Below, piece after piece: positions 42,075 to 49,911 of a stretch of DNA of 64,000 nt. The position numbers and the translations under genes are program-made. Every line of letters begins with the position of its first letter. Within the stretch, counting starts at the first letter, position 1. This DNA comes from Granulicella tundricola MP5ACTX9 (GTDB lineage Bacteria > Acidobacteriota > Terriglobia > Terriglobales > Acidobacteriaceae), in assembly GCF_000178975.2 (NCBI RefSeq), contig NC_015064.1, positions 4,030,001 to 4,094,000 of the forward strand, in the 5' to 3' direction. Under the pieces are notes generated by a model, which was given only the letters and a program-made list of their open reading frames with translations, searched no databases and was not told the DNA's origin.

Positions 42075-43052
42075 ATGCCGGAAAACTCTTCCAAACCGAA
42101 CGCCCCCGACCCATTGGCCCGCGCACCGCTCGCCTACGAAGACCTGGACTTCCTCAACTCGCCGGATGCACGCATGATCCGCATCCTGTCCGAGTACCAG
42201 GAGCCCCTGGTCCGTTTCCGACGCGAGCGCATCGAGGATACCGTCGTTTTCTTCGGCTCAGCCCGTTTCCGCGCCCGCTCCGTGGCCGATCAAAACCTGG
42301 AACTGCTGGAGAACACAGGCTCGGCTGCCGCCGCGCCCGAGCCCGAGCAGCCGGCCACGCCGGAGCAGATCGCAGCGGGAGACGCCTCCGCCCTAAAGCT
42401 CTCGTTGGCCCACTCGGCGGTCGAGATGTCCCGATACTACGAGGACGCCCGCACCCTGGCCTGCAAGATCGCAACCTGGGCCAAGACGCTACCCGGTCCG
42501 CGCCACCGTTTCGTCATCACCTCCGGCGGCGGGCCCGGCATCATGGAGGCGGCTAACCGTGGAGCCTGGGACGCTGGCGCGAAGACCATCGGCCTCAACA
42601 TCAAGCTGCCCTTCGAGCAGTATCCGAACGCCTACATCTCCCCGGAACTCAACTTCGAGTTCAGCTACTTTTTCATGAGGAAGTTCTGGTTCGCTTACCT
42701 GGCCAAGGCGCTGGTGGTCTTCCCCGGCGGATTCGGGACCATCGACGAGATGTTCGAGCTGCTGACGCTGGTGCAGACGCACAAGCTCGCCAAAGATCTC
42801 CCCGTCGTCATCTACGGGTCCGAGTACTGGAAGTCCGTCCTGAACTTGGAACTGCTGGCGGCCAAGGGAGCCATCGCCCAGAAGGATCTTGACCTGTTCC
42901 AGTTTGCAGACACCCCCGACGAGGCGTTCGCGATCCTGCAACCGGCGCTGGCGGCAGCGGTCGCTGACGACGCGACCGATCATCCCCCAGCCGATCCCGC
43001 GCCGACGGCCCAGCAGACACTCGGTCCCGATATCACCAAGACCCGCCCCTGA
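42075..43052 (+). CDS. LOG-family protein (lysine-decarboxylase-like Rossmann protein)
   Basis: 325 residues. Core of the LOG/TIGR00730 family: VVFFGSARF, SGGGPGIMEAANRGAWDAG, GLNIKLPFEQ, FEFSYFFMRKFWF and PGGFGTIDEMFELLTLVQ. The PGGxGTxxE motif is complete. LOG proteins release free cytokinin-type bases from ribotides in some organisms, but the bacterial role is usually nucleotide 5'-monophosphate phosphoribohydrolase. The N- and C-termini are longer than in short LOGs, with an Ala/Glu/Pro insert near residues 80-110. Confidence 0.9.
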   Translation: MPENSSKPNAPDPLARAPLAYEDLDFLNSPDARMIRILSEYQEPLVRFRRERIEDTVVFFGSARFRARSVADQNLELLENTGSAAAAPEPEQPATPEQIAAGDASALKLSLAHSAVEMSRYYEDARTLACKIATWAKTLPGPRHRFVITSGGGPGIMEAANRGAWDAGAKTIGLNIKLPFEQYPNAYISPELNFEFSYFFMRKFWFAYLAKALVVFPGGFGTIDEMFELLTLVQTHKLAKDLPVVIYGSEYWKSVLNLELLAAKGAIAQKDLDLFQFADTPDEAFAILQPALAAAVADDATDHPPADPAPTAQQTLGPDITKTRP

Positions 43053-43076
43053 GGATCTAAAAGCAGCATAAATTCC

Positions 43077-43181
43077 TTGACATTTGGCTGAGGGCGGCGA
43101 AGCATTGATGCAGACGGTGAAAACTGTCGATGTAAACGGCAGTAGGCCCGGTCGGCAGTACTTGTAATACTGCAGACCGGG
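43077..43181 (+). other. Intergenic region with -35-like box and strong hairpin
   Basis: TTGACA at 43077-43082 is followed, at 43147-43181, by a two-step hairpin: CCCGGTC/GACCGGG (7 bp) enclosing GCAGTA/TACTGC (6 bp). No good -10 box lies at the ideal distance (AAGCAT at 43100) and no T-run follows. A small RNA is possible but not shown. Confidence 0.35.
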
Positions 43182-43199
43182 GTTGATTGCATCGTCTGA

Positions 43200-43316
43200 T
43201 TAGGGCTTCATGATGCGCCGGTATAGGTCATATCCTTTGCCGGCAAGATCTAAAGCCGCAGCACAGACGCAAAGAAGCTGTTTCAGCTTCCGCATCAGGT
43301 TGGGCGTAATCGTCAT
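43200..43316 (-). CDS. Candidate 38-residue protein
   Basis: 38 residues; GGGAGGTGCGT precedes the ATG at 43316, an excellent ribosome-binding site at the right distance. The peptide is basic with a hydrophobic middle (LKQLLCVCAAALDLAG), as in small membrane-active or regulatory peptides. No homologue recognised. Evidence is the ribosome-binding site only. Confidence 0.4.
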   Translation of the reverse strand: MTITPNLMRKLKQLLCVCAAALDLAGKGYDLYRRIMKP

Positions 43317-43336
43317 ACGCACCTCCCATGGAGTTC

Positions 43337-43368
43337 ACGAATCCCGGCGTTTCAGCGCCGGGATTCGT
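43337..43368. repeat. 13-bp perfect inverted repeat
   Basis: ACGAATCCCGGCG and CGCCGGGATTCGT form a perfect 13-bp stem with the loop TTTCAG. It lies just upstream of the 38-residue reading frame on the minus strand, and could be a terminator-like or operator structure. No T-run follows. Confidence 0.6.
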
Positions 43369-43483
43369 GCGTAGCGGCAATCACTACTGCGGAGAACTCT
43401 ATCCGAGGTCTGTGGAGCTCCAACCGGCTCCTGATGCTTCTACGCGGAATATTCCCAGATCGGGAATCGCACCTTTCAATGCC

Positions 43484-43957
43484 TTACTTCAAACACCCAT
43501 GAAACGCACCGGCCCGCTTCCAGACCTCCGTGCGTCCGAACAACTTGATGCCCACATACCCGCGCAGCCGAAGCTTGTCGCCTTCCGTGGACATGGTGCC
43601 GCTATAGGTCTTCCCGGATTTGGGATCATAGAGTTTGCCGCCGTCGGCGTGGTCCGGGTCAGTCAGCTTGAACTCATAGCCCACGCGCAGGTCGCAGAGG
43701 GACTGGGTCCGGAGGGCGGGATCTGGATTATGACCGTCGACCTTGGCTGGCGTATCGGCTGCGAGCATCCTGAGCTTCACGCATATCTCCTGCGAGCCGC
43801 ACTTATAGACCTCCAGCACCCCGCCGCCCGGCTCCTGCCAATCACCCAGCACACCTGTCTTATCCGGTGCCTGCGCGCCCAGAGTCGCTGCACCCAACGA
43901 CAATCCCAACACACCAACGACACAAAGCCCGGCAGCCCAAAGTCCAACCTTCCCCAT
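43484..43957 (-). CDS. Exported DUF2147 protein
   Basis: 157 residues from the ATG at 43957 with GAGGGA upstream. Signal peptide to about residue 28. The mature part GVLGDWQEPGGGVLEVYKCG, GGKLYDPKSGKTYSGTMS, LRLRGYVGIKLFGRTEVWKR is the DUF2147 pattern, a small beta-barrel domain of unknown function often found in periplasmic proteins. Divergently placed relative to no obvious partner; hemL follows 118 bp upstream of its start on the same strand. Confidence 0.8.
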   Translation of the reverse strand: MGKVGLWAAGLCVVGVLGLSLGAATLGAQAPDKTGVLGDWQEPGGGVLEVYKCGSQEICVKLRMLAADTPAKVDGHNPDPALRTQSLCDLRVGYEFKLTDPDHADGGKLYDPKSGKTYSGTMSTEGDKLRLRGYVGIKLFGRTEVWKRAGAFHGCLK

Positions 43958-44074
43958 CCGTATCCCTCGCTTCCAGAACCTACATGTTCTGATGCAAGTC
44001 AAGCTTCCGAGTCCTGCGGGCCAAGACAATACTTTCGCAGATTGCCATGGTCGCACCCGAAATCGGGAAACGGA

Positions 44075-45358
44075 CTAAAACACCTTTCTAGCGGCAGCCA
44101 GCGCCATCTCAACCTCAACCTCACCATGCGCGGTGCCGATAAACGCCGCCTCATATTGGCTGGGCGGCAGCCACACGCCAGCCTCCATCATGCCGCGGTG
44201 GAAGTTGCCGAAGGCAGCTGAATCCGACGTGGCAGCGTCAGCAAAGTTCCGCACCGGCTGATCCGTGAAGAACCACGTAAACATGGACCCCACACGGTTC
44301 ATCGTGAGCCTCACGCCCGCCGCAGCAGCGATCTCCACCACGCCCTCCGCGACCGCCTTCGTGACATGCTCAAGCTGGCTGTAGACAGCCGCTTCATTCG
44401 CGATCAGATGGCCCACGGTGGCGATTCCCGCAGCCATCGCCAGCGGATTCCCGCTCAGCGTTCCGGCCTGATACACAGGCCCCAGCGGTGCGAGAAACTC
44501 CATCACATCCGCACGTCCACCGAACGCTCCGCACGGCAGTCCGCCGCCGATAATCTTGCCCAGCGTCGTCAGGTCCGGCTTTACGTCGTAAAGCTCCTGC
44601 GCCCCGCCCAGCGAGAGCCGAAACCCCGTCATCACCTCATCCAGGATCAGTAGCGCACCATGCTCCTGCGTAATCCTCCGCAGGCCAGCAAGATAGCCTT
44701 CTGCGGGGATGATCGTCCCGGCATTCCCTACCACCGGCTCCACAATCACGCAGGCGATCTGCCCCGGATGCAACGCGAACGCCGTCTCCACCGCCGACAA
44801 ATCGTTGTATGGCAACGCCAGCGTGTGCATGGCGGTCTCTTCCGGCACGCCGGCAGAACCCGGAATCCCCAGCGTCGCAATGCCAGATCCTGCCTTCACC
44901 AGCAGAGCATCCGCATGACCGTGATAGCAGCCTTCAAATTTGATGACGAACTTTCGCCCCGTAAACCCACGCGCCAGCCGGATCGCAGACATGCACGCCT
45001 CTGTGCCCGAGCTGACAAAGCGCAGCCGTTGCACGCTGGGGAAGCAGCGCGTCACCAGTTCGGCAAGGTTCGCCTCATCGGCATGGCTGGCCCCGAAGCT
45101 CGCCCCGCGACCCACAGCCTCCTTGATCGCCTCCACCACCGGCTCAAACGCATGGCCCAGGATCATTGGCCCCCAGGAGCCGAAGAAGTCCAGGTATTTG
45201 TTCCCATCGACGTCCCACAGATAAGCGCCCTCCGCCCGTTTGACGAACGGCGGATCGCCGCCCACTGCACGAAACGCACGCACCGGTGAATCCACGCCGC
45301 CCGGCAGCAATCCCGCCGCGCGAACCTGCAACTGTCTCGACTTCTCCATCACCCGCAT
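44075..45358 (-). CDS. hemL: Glutamate-1-semialdehyde 2,1-aminomutase
   Basis: 427 residues from the ATG at 45358 with GAGGGAG upstream. Converts glutamate-1-semialdehyde to 5-aminolevulinate, the C5-pathway entry to haem and cobalamin. Conserved features: LLPGGVDSPVRAFRAVGG, FVSSGTEACMSAIRLARGFTGR, GCYHGHADALLVKAGSG, LDEVMTGFRLS and TTLGKIIGGGLPCGAFGG with the PLP lysine. Single gene; supplies the cobalamin needed by EutBC only indirectly. Confidence 0.97.
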   Translation of the reverse strand: MRVMEKSRQLQVRAAGLLPGGVDSPVRAFRAVGGDPPFVKRAEGAYLWDVDGNKYLDFFGSWGPMILGHAFEPVVEAIKEAVGRGASFGASHADEANLAELVTRCFPSVQRLRFVSSGTEACMSAIRLARGFTGRKFVIKFEGCYHGHADALLVKAGSGIATLGIPGSAGVPEETAMHTLALPYNDLSAVETAFALHPGQIACVIVEPVVGNAGTIIPAEGYLAGLRRITQEHGALLILDEVMTGFRLSLGGAQELYDVKPDLTTLGKIIGGGLPCGAFGGRADVMEFLAPLGPVYQAGTLSGNPLAMAAGIATVGHLIANEAAVYSQLEHVTKAVAEGVVEIAAAAGVRLTMNRVGSMFTWFFTDQPVRNFADAATSDSAAFGNFHRGMMEAGVWLPPSQYEAAFIGTAHGEVEVEMALAAARKVF

Positions 45359-45471
45359 CGCATCTCCCTCAAATCTCTCCCTTCCAGTGTACTTTTCACA
45401 TGCCGTGGAAATGTCCCCTGCTAGACTGAAGGTCCCTCGCACCCAACGACACGACACCAACGGAGCGCACC

Positions 45472-46554
45472 TTGCCGGACGACAACGCCCAAGCCACACC
45501 CGCAGAACCGAAGAAAGCCAAGTCCATCTCCTACGCCGATGCCGGCGTCGACATCACCTCCGGCGACCGCGCCAAGCAGCGTATCAAGATGCTCGCGCGC
45601 AAGACCTTCAACAAGCAGGTCCTGTCGGAGATCGGCGGTTTCGGCGGCCTTTTTGCCCTCGATCTCGCCAAATATCCCGAGCCGGTCTTGGTCTCGAGCG
45701 CGGACGGCGTCGGCACCAAGCTCAAGGTCGCCTTCGAGCTCGGAATCCATCACACCGTAGGCGCGGACCTGGTCAACCACTGCGTCAACGACATCGCCGT
45801 CCAGGGCGCGACGCCGCTCTTCTTCCTCGACTACCTGGCCACCGGCCGGCTGGAAAACGATGTCGTCGAGACCGTCGTCCGCGGCATCTCAGAGGCCTGC
45901 CGCGCCAACGGCTGCGCTCTCATCGGCGGCGAAACCGCCCAGATGCCCGGCTTCTACGCCGACGGCGAGTACGACCTGGCCGGCACCATCATCGGCGCCG
46001 TCAACCGCCCCAACATCATCACGGGTGAGGGAATCGAGGCGGGTGACGTCCTGCTCGGTTTACCCTCGAACGGCCTCCACACCAACGGTTATTCGCTCGC
46101 CCGGAAGCTCCTCTTCGAGGTCGCCAAGTACGGCCCCGAGCACTACGTCAACGAGCTCAAGGACAAGGCCGGCGCAGCCCTCATGCGCACGCATCGCAGC
46201 TATCTCAGCGTGATCAAGAAGCTCACCGCACAGCCCGAGATGGTTCGCGGCATGGCCCACATCACTGGCGGCGGCATCACGGAGAATCTCCCGCGCATCC
46301 TGCCCAAGGGGCTCGACGCGGTAATCGATCTTTCCGCCTGGACCCCGCCGCCGCTCTTCGAGCACCTGCAGCACCTGGGCAACGTGGATCGCGACGAAAT
46401 GTTCCGCACCTTCAACATGGGCATCGGTCTAATCGCGGTCATTCCCGCCGAGCAGGTCAAGAAGGCCAAGGCGATCCTCAACCGTGCGAACGAGCGCCAT
46501 TGCATCATCGGGCGGATCGTCACGCGGGGCACACGCAAGGTCGTCTACAACTAG
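45472..46554 (+). CDS. purM: Phosphoribosylformylglycinamidine cyclo-ligase
   Basis: 360 residues, start at TTG 45472 with GGAG seven bases upstream. AIR synthase of purine synthesis. Motifs: SYADAGVDITSGDRAKQRI, VLVSSADGVGTKLKVAFE, HCVNDIAVQGATPLFFLDY, CALIGGETAQMPGFY and AHITGGGITENLPRI. In many genomes purM and purN adjoin; here a toxin-antitoxin cassette lies between them. Confidence 0.96.
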   Translation: MPDDNAQATPAEPKKAKSISYADAGVDITSGDRAKQRIKMLARKTFNKQVLSEIGGFGGLFALDLAKYPEPVLVSSADGVGTKLKVAFELGIHHTVGADLVNHCVNDIAVQGATPLFFLDYLATGRLENDVVETVVRGISEACRANGCALIGGETAQMPGFYADGEYDLAGTIIGAVNRPNIITGEGIEAGDVLLGLPSNGLHTNGYSLARKLLFEVAKYGPEHYVNELKDKAGAALMRTHRSYLSVIKKLTAQPEMVRGMAHITGGGITENLPRILPKGLDAVIDLSAWTPPPLFEHLQHLGNVDRDEMFRTFNMGIGLIAVIPAEQVKKAKAILNRANERHCIIGRIVTRGTRKVVYN

Positions 46555-46674
46555 CCGCAGTCGCTTACGCACCGCGAAGCGGTCCAACACGGTGCGAAGC
46601 ACTGCCCGGCCGGCATGAGGCCGCATTTGCCTGTTCTCATTGCCCCGAGCAGTGGAATATGTCACAGTTGAAGC

Positions 46675-46971
46675 ATGACCAAAGAGGACATCCTCGGCAT
46701 TCTGCGTGCACATGAGGCGGAGCTCAAGGCTGCCGGCCTTATGCATCTGCGCCTCTTTGGATCTGTGGCTCGGGATGAGAACACCGCCGAATCCGACGTC
46801 GACCTTCTCTTCGACAGTGACGACTCGGACTTACACAATACACTCCGCGCCTATGGCTTTGAAGATGACCTGAGCCGCATTCTCGGCGTTAGGGCGCATC
46901 TCAGCTCCCTGACCTATATGCGCCCGGAGATCAAACACCAGGTACTGCCTGAGACCATCGATGTCTTCTAG
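46675..46971 (+). CDS. MntA-type nucleotidyltransferase antitoxin
   Basis: 98 residues. The minimal nucleotidyltransferase motif GSVARDENTAESDVDLL (GSx10DxD) marks the MNT family, which in pairs with HepT AMPylates the toxin and thus neutralises it. The gene overlaps the HepT gene by 11 bp. It begins 120 bp after the purM stop. Confidence 0.9.
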   Translation: MTKEDILGILRAHEAELKAAGLMHLRLFGSVARDENTAESDVDLLFDSDDSDLHNTLRAYGFEDDLSRILGVRAHLSSLTYMRPEIKHQVLPETIDVF

Positions 46972-47338
46972 GTCCACCCGCAGATACCTCAACGACATCC
47001 TGAAAAGCTGTGATCGAATCCGCGAATACCTGGATGGCGTCACCTTGGAGGACTACCTCTCCGCCTCCATGCGCCAGGACGCCGTTGAACGCCAGTTACA
47101 GATCCTAACCGAAGCTGCCTTTCGCCTTGGCGACGAGGCTGCCAGACTCTGCCCAACCGTAGACTGGCGCTCCATCCGTGGTCTCGGAAATTTTCTGCGT
47201 CATGAGTACGACAAGATCACTCCGGAGATCATCTGGGGCAAGCTTCACAACGACCTTCCCGTACTCGAGGAGGCCGTCAAGGTGGCCCTGCTCGCAAACC
47301 CTGATCCCGATCCAGCACACATGGAGCCGCTTCCGTGA
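46961..47338 (+). CDS. HepT-like (DUF86) toxin
   Basis: 125 residues, helical. The HEPN-type ribonuclease motif region reads IRGLGNFLRHEYDKI: HxY (H-E-Y) is kept, with Arg directly before it, while the Arg of the usual RNxxxH is Gly here. This variant occurs in a DUF86 subgroup, so activity is probable but not certain. Its stop overlaps the GTG start of purN, tying the cassette to the purine genes. Confidence 0.88.
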   Translation: MSSRSTRRYLNDILKSCDRIREYLDGVTLEDYLSASMRQDAVERQLQILTEAAFRLGDEAARLCPTVDWRSIRGLGNFLRHEYDKITPEIIWGKLHNDLPVLEEAVKVALLANPDPDPAHMEPLP

Positions 47339-47943
47339 ATCGTCTAGGCATTCTCCTCTCCGGCCGAGGCTCCAACTTCCTCGCCATTCACCGTGCCATC
47401 CAGGATGGCCGCCTTCCCGGCACCGAGATCGCCGTCGTCCTCTCCAACAAGTCCGCCGCCCCCGGACTTCAGGCTGCACGCGACCTAAACATCCCGGCAC
47501 ACCACATCCCCACCGCCGGCCTGCCTCCTGAGGAACGCGACCTCCCCTACATCGCCGCACTGCGCGAAGCAAAAGTCGACCTGGTCTGTCTCGCCGGCTA
47601 CATGCGCATCATCAGCCCGGCCTTCGTAGACGCATTCCGGGACCGCATCCTCAACGTCCATCCCAGCCTGCTGCCCGCCTTCCCCGGCCTCGAGTCCCAG
47701 ACTCAGGCACTCGAGTTCGGAGCGAAAATAGCCGGCTGCACCGTCCACTTCGTCGACGAAAAGATGGATCACGGCGTCATCATCCTGCAAAAGGCCATCA
47801 CAATCGAGGACTCAGACACCCCCGACACCCTCTCCGCCCGCATCCTCGCTGAGGAACACCAGGCCTACCCCGAGGCCATCGCCCACGTCCTCAGCGGCCA
47901 ATACACCGCCCAGAACCGCCGCTACATCAAGAATAAGAACTAA
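47335..47943 (+). CDS. purN: Phosphoribosylglycinamide formyltransferase
   Basis: 202 residues from a GTG at 47335 that overlaps the hepT stop (GTGA). Transfers formyl from formyl-tetrahydrofolate to GAR. Motifs: ILLSGRGSNFLAI, VLSNKSAAPGLQAA, LAGYMRIISPAFVDAFRDRILNVHPSLLPAF and GCTVHFVDEKMDHG, with catalytic Asn, His and Asp. The standard PAFPGxxAxxQA segment reads PAFPGLESQTQA. Confidence 0.96.
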   Translation: MNRLGILLSGRGSNFLAIHRAIQDGRLPGTEIAVVLSNKSAAPGLQAARDLNIPAHHIPTAGLPPEERDLPYIAALREAKVDLVCLAGYMRIISPAFVDAFRDRILNVHPSLLPAFPGLESQTQALEFGAKIAGCTVHFVDEKMDHGVIILQKAITIEDSDTPDTLSARILAEEHQAYPEAIAHVLSGQYTAQNRRYIKNKN

Positions 47944-47944
47944 A

Positions 47945-48550
47945 CTACCGCGCCGGCACCATCACCGCATTCGGATCGACCTTCGGAATTCCGAAGTGCC
48001 CACCCAGGTGCAGCAGATCCAGCGGCCGCAGGTCTCCATGCACCTGCACCAGGTTCATATCGCGGGACGACCGCGTGAGCACGGTCACGCCATCGATATC
48101 GGCCCCCGAAAAGTGCAGCCACATATCCGTCACCATCGCCCGAGGCTGCGCCGTATTCTGCGGCGTCTGGTTGGCGTTGACCATGTGCTTCCAGCCCATC
48201 GCACGATACTGCTCCACCAGCCCCGACATAGCCTCCGGACTGTAGAACGCCGGCTGGCTGTATCGGTAGCTATCGAATGAGATCGCCGTCAGCGCCACCG
48301 CTGCCCGCCGCGCGTCCATGCCATTCGACTCCAGCATGCTCTGCGCCACCTGCAGCATCGTCCGGTCGAACACAAACCCGCTATGCGTCGCAGGCTGATC
48401 CGCCAGCGTAGCGATCGTCTGCTCGATCGGAGGAGGAGGCGGAGGCATGGGAGGCCCGCCGTTCGGCCCGCCATAGGCCTGACCATAAGCGATCATTCCG
48501 GACGAAAGAAGAACAGCAGCAGAGGCGATAGAACCGATCAAAGCGCGCAT
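47945..48550 (-). CDS. Exported hypothetical protein
   Basis: 201 residues from the ATG at 48550 with GGAG upstream. Signal peptide to about residue 24, then Gly/Pro low complexity (GGPNGGPPMPPPPPP) and a folded part (THSGFVFDRTML to FGIPKVDPNAVMVPAR) with a beta-rich C-terminal segment (TVLTRSSRDMNLVQVHGDL). No recognised domain. Converges with purN, one base between the stops. Confidence 0.7.
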   Translation of the reverse strand: MRALIGSIASAAVLLSSGMIAYGQAYGGPNGGPPMPPPPPPIEQTIATLADQPATHSGFVFDRTMLQVAQSMLESNGMDARRAAVALTAISFDSYRYSQPAFYSPEAMSGLVEQYRAMGWKHMVNANQTPQNTAQPRAMVTDMWLHFSGADIDGVTVLTRSSRDMNLVQVHGDLRPLDLLHLGGHFGIPKVDPNAVMVPAR

Positions 48551-48643
48551 AGACAAGACTCCGTGCCTTATAAAGACACAATCCCGTATCAAAGGTTACG
48601 CACGTCACCACCAAAAAGTCGCGAGACGGAACTCTTTGCTTCT

Positions 48644-48676
48644 ATCCGTCTTGATCGCTCTTATCCCTTTTATCCC
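48644..48676. repeat. 35-bp dispersed element, degenerate copy
   Basis: ATCCGTCTTGATCGCTCTTATCC matches the first 23 bases of the element in 21 positions, then diverges. Intergenic between two exported-protein genes. Confidence 0.55.
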
Positions 48677-48709
48677 GGTAGTCGGTTCGCCAGGAAGCCG
48701 CGAAGACGA

Positions 48710-49744
48710 TTACTGCGGAGGCCGAGGCGCAAAGTATCCCGTTCTAGCCCGGACCGTCAGGTCTTTCGCCCGGTTCGCCCCGCGCAGCAGGATCGTCCGA
48801 AACTTGCCGTCCTGGGTAAACTCCGCCGGCCGGTACTGCAGCAGATACTGGCTCCGCAGCTCAATCTCGATGTTCTTGAACCCGATCGCCACATCCTCCA
48901 GCTTGATCGGAAAGAACGTCCGTCCGCCGGTCGCGCCTGAGATCGATTCCAGCACCGCACCACCCTTACCCCGCGTCGGGCTCGTGTCGGTCGAGATCGT
49001 ATAAACGATCGTATCCGCCCGCTGGCACATCTTGATCGCATCCGTCATGCTCGCGCGGCTGTAGTTATCGTCGCCGTCCGACACCAGGATCAGCGCCTTG
49101 CGGACCTCATTATCCGCCTGCAACGCCAGCATCTGGTCCCGGCACGTCTTGTACAGCGAATCGAACAACGCCGTACCGCCGCCCGGCCGCAGCTTCCTGA
49201 TCCCCTGATCCAGCAGATCGATGTTGTTGGTATAGTCCTGCGGAAGGTACGTCTGCACGTCGAACCCTTCCACAAACGCACGGTCGTTCTGGTGCATCAC
49301 CGAAAGAAAAAAGTCGATCGCCGAGTCCTGCTCGAACTTGAACCGCGTCCGGATGGAGCTGGACGTATCGAGCATGATCCCCACGCGCAGCGGCAGGTCG
49401 GTCTGCTGCTTGAAGTCCAGCACCTTCTCCGGCTGGAGCCCGTTGTCCAGCAACCCGAAGTCGCTCAGGTGCAGATCCTTGACGAAGCGGCCCTTCTTGT
49501 CCGTCACGGTAAACACCAGGCTCACCAGGTTGGCGCGCACGGTCAACTGAAACGGCTGATCCTGCCCCTGCGGACGAGCGGACAGGCCTGTCGCACCAGG
49601 AGCCTCCTGCGGAGGAGCCTGCACGGGCTGCTGAGGCGCAGTCTGCTGTGCTGGCGGAGTCGCCACCGGAGCCGTCTGGCCCAACCCGTAAACTCCTGAA
49701 AACAACAAGGCCGCAGCCGAAATCAAACGAACACTACGCGTCAT
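48710..49744 (-). CDS. Exported VWFA-related protein, acidobacterial type
   Basis: 344 residues from the ATG at 49744. Signal peptide to about residue 22, a Pro/Gln-rich linker, then a strand-rich region (LVSLVFTVTDKKGRFVKDL) and a von Willebrand A domain with MIDAS motif MLDTSSSI and later GGGTALFDSL and LILVSDGDD. The order fits the VWFA-related domain described from acidobacteria. Probably a periplasmic metal-dependent binding protein; partner unknown. Confidence 0.88.
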   Translation of the reverse strand: MTRSVRLISAAALLFSGVYGLGQTAPVATPPAQQTAPQQPVQAPPQEAPGATGLSARPQGQDQPFQLTVRANLVSLVFTVTDKKGRFVKDLHLSDFGLLDNGLQPEKVLDFKQQTDLPLRVGIMLDTSSSIRTRFKFEQDSAIDFFLSVMHQNDRAFVEGFDVQTYLPQDYTNNIDLLDQGIRKLRPGGGTALFDSLYKTCRDQMLALQADNEVRKALILVSDGDDNYSRASMTDAIKMCQRADTIVYTISTDTSPTRGKGGAVLESISGATGGRTFFPIKLEDVAIGFKNIEIELRSQYLLQYRPAEFTQDGKFRTILLRGANRAKDLTVRARTGYFAPRPPQ

Positions 49745-49819
49745 GGACACCCAATCTCTCACGCGCTCGATTCTACTTGTTCCCGCAACCCCTGTCGCAT
49801 CACCACCCGAACAGCTCAC

Positions 49820-49911
49820 CACGGATAAGAAGAAAAGAGGGATAAGAATAGATCAAATGCCCAGCCCCGATACTGCCTTGATCCGTCTTTCTCTTCTATC
49901 CGTGGTAAGCC
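49820..49911. repeat. Inverted pair of degenerate 35-bp elements
   Basis: CCACGGATAAGAAGAAAAGA near 49820 and the reverse-oriented TTGATCCGTCTTTCTCTTCT/ATCCGTGG near 49878-49905 are imperfect reverse complements, so the two degenerate copies of the element could fold together. They separate the VWA gene from the pseudouridine synthase gene. Confidence 0.5.

Noticed and set aside
43147..43181. Rho-independent terminator of the LOG gene
   Set aside because: Stem is good but no T-run follows on the plus strand and it lies about 95 bp from the stop.
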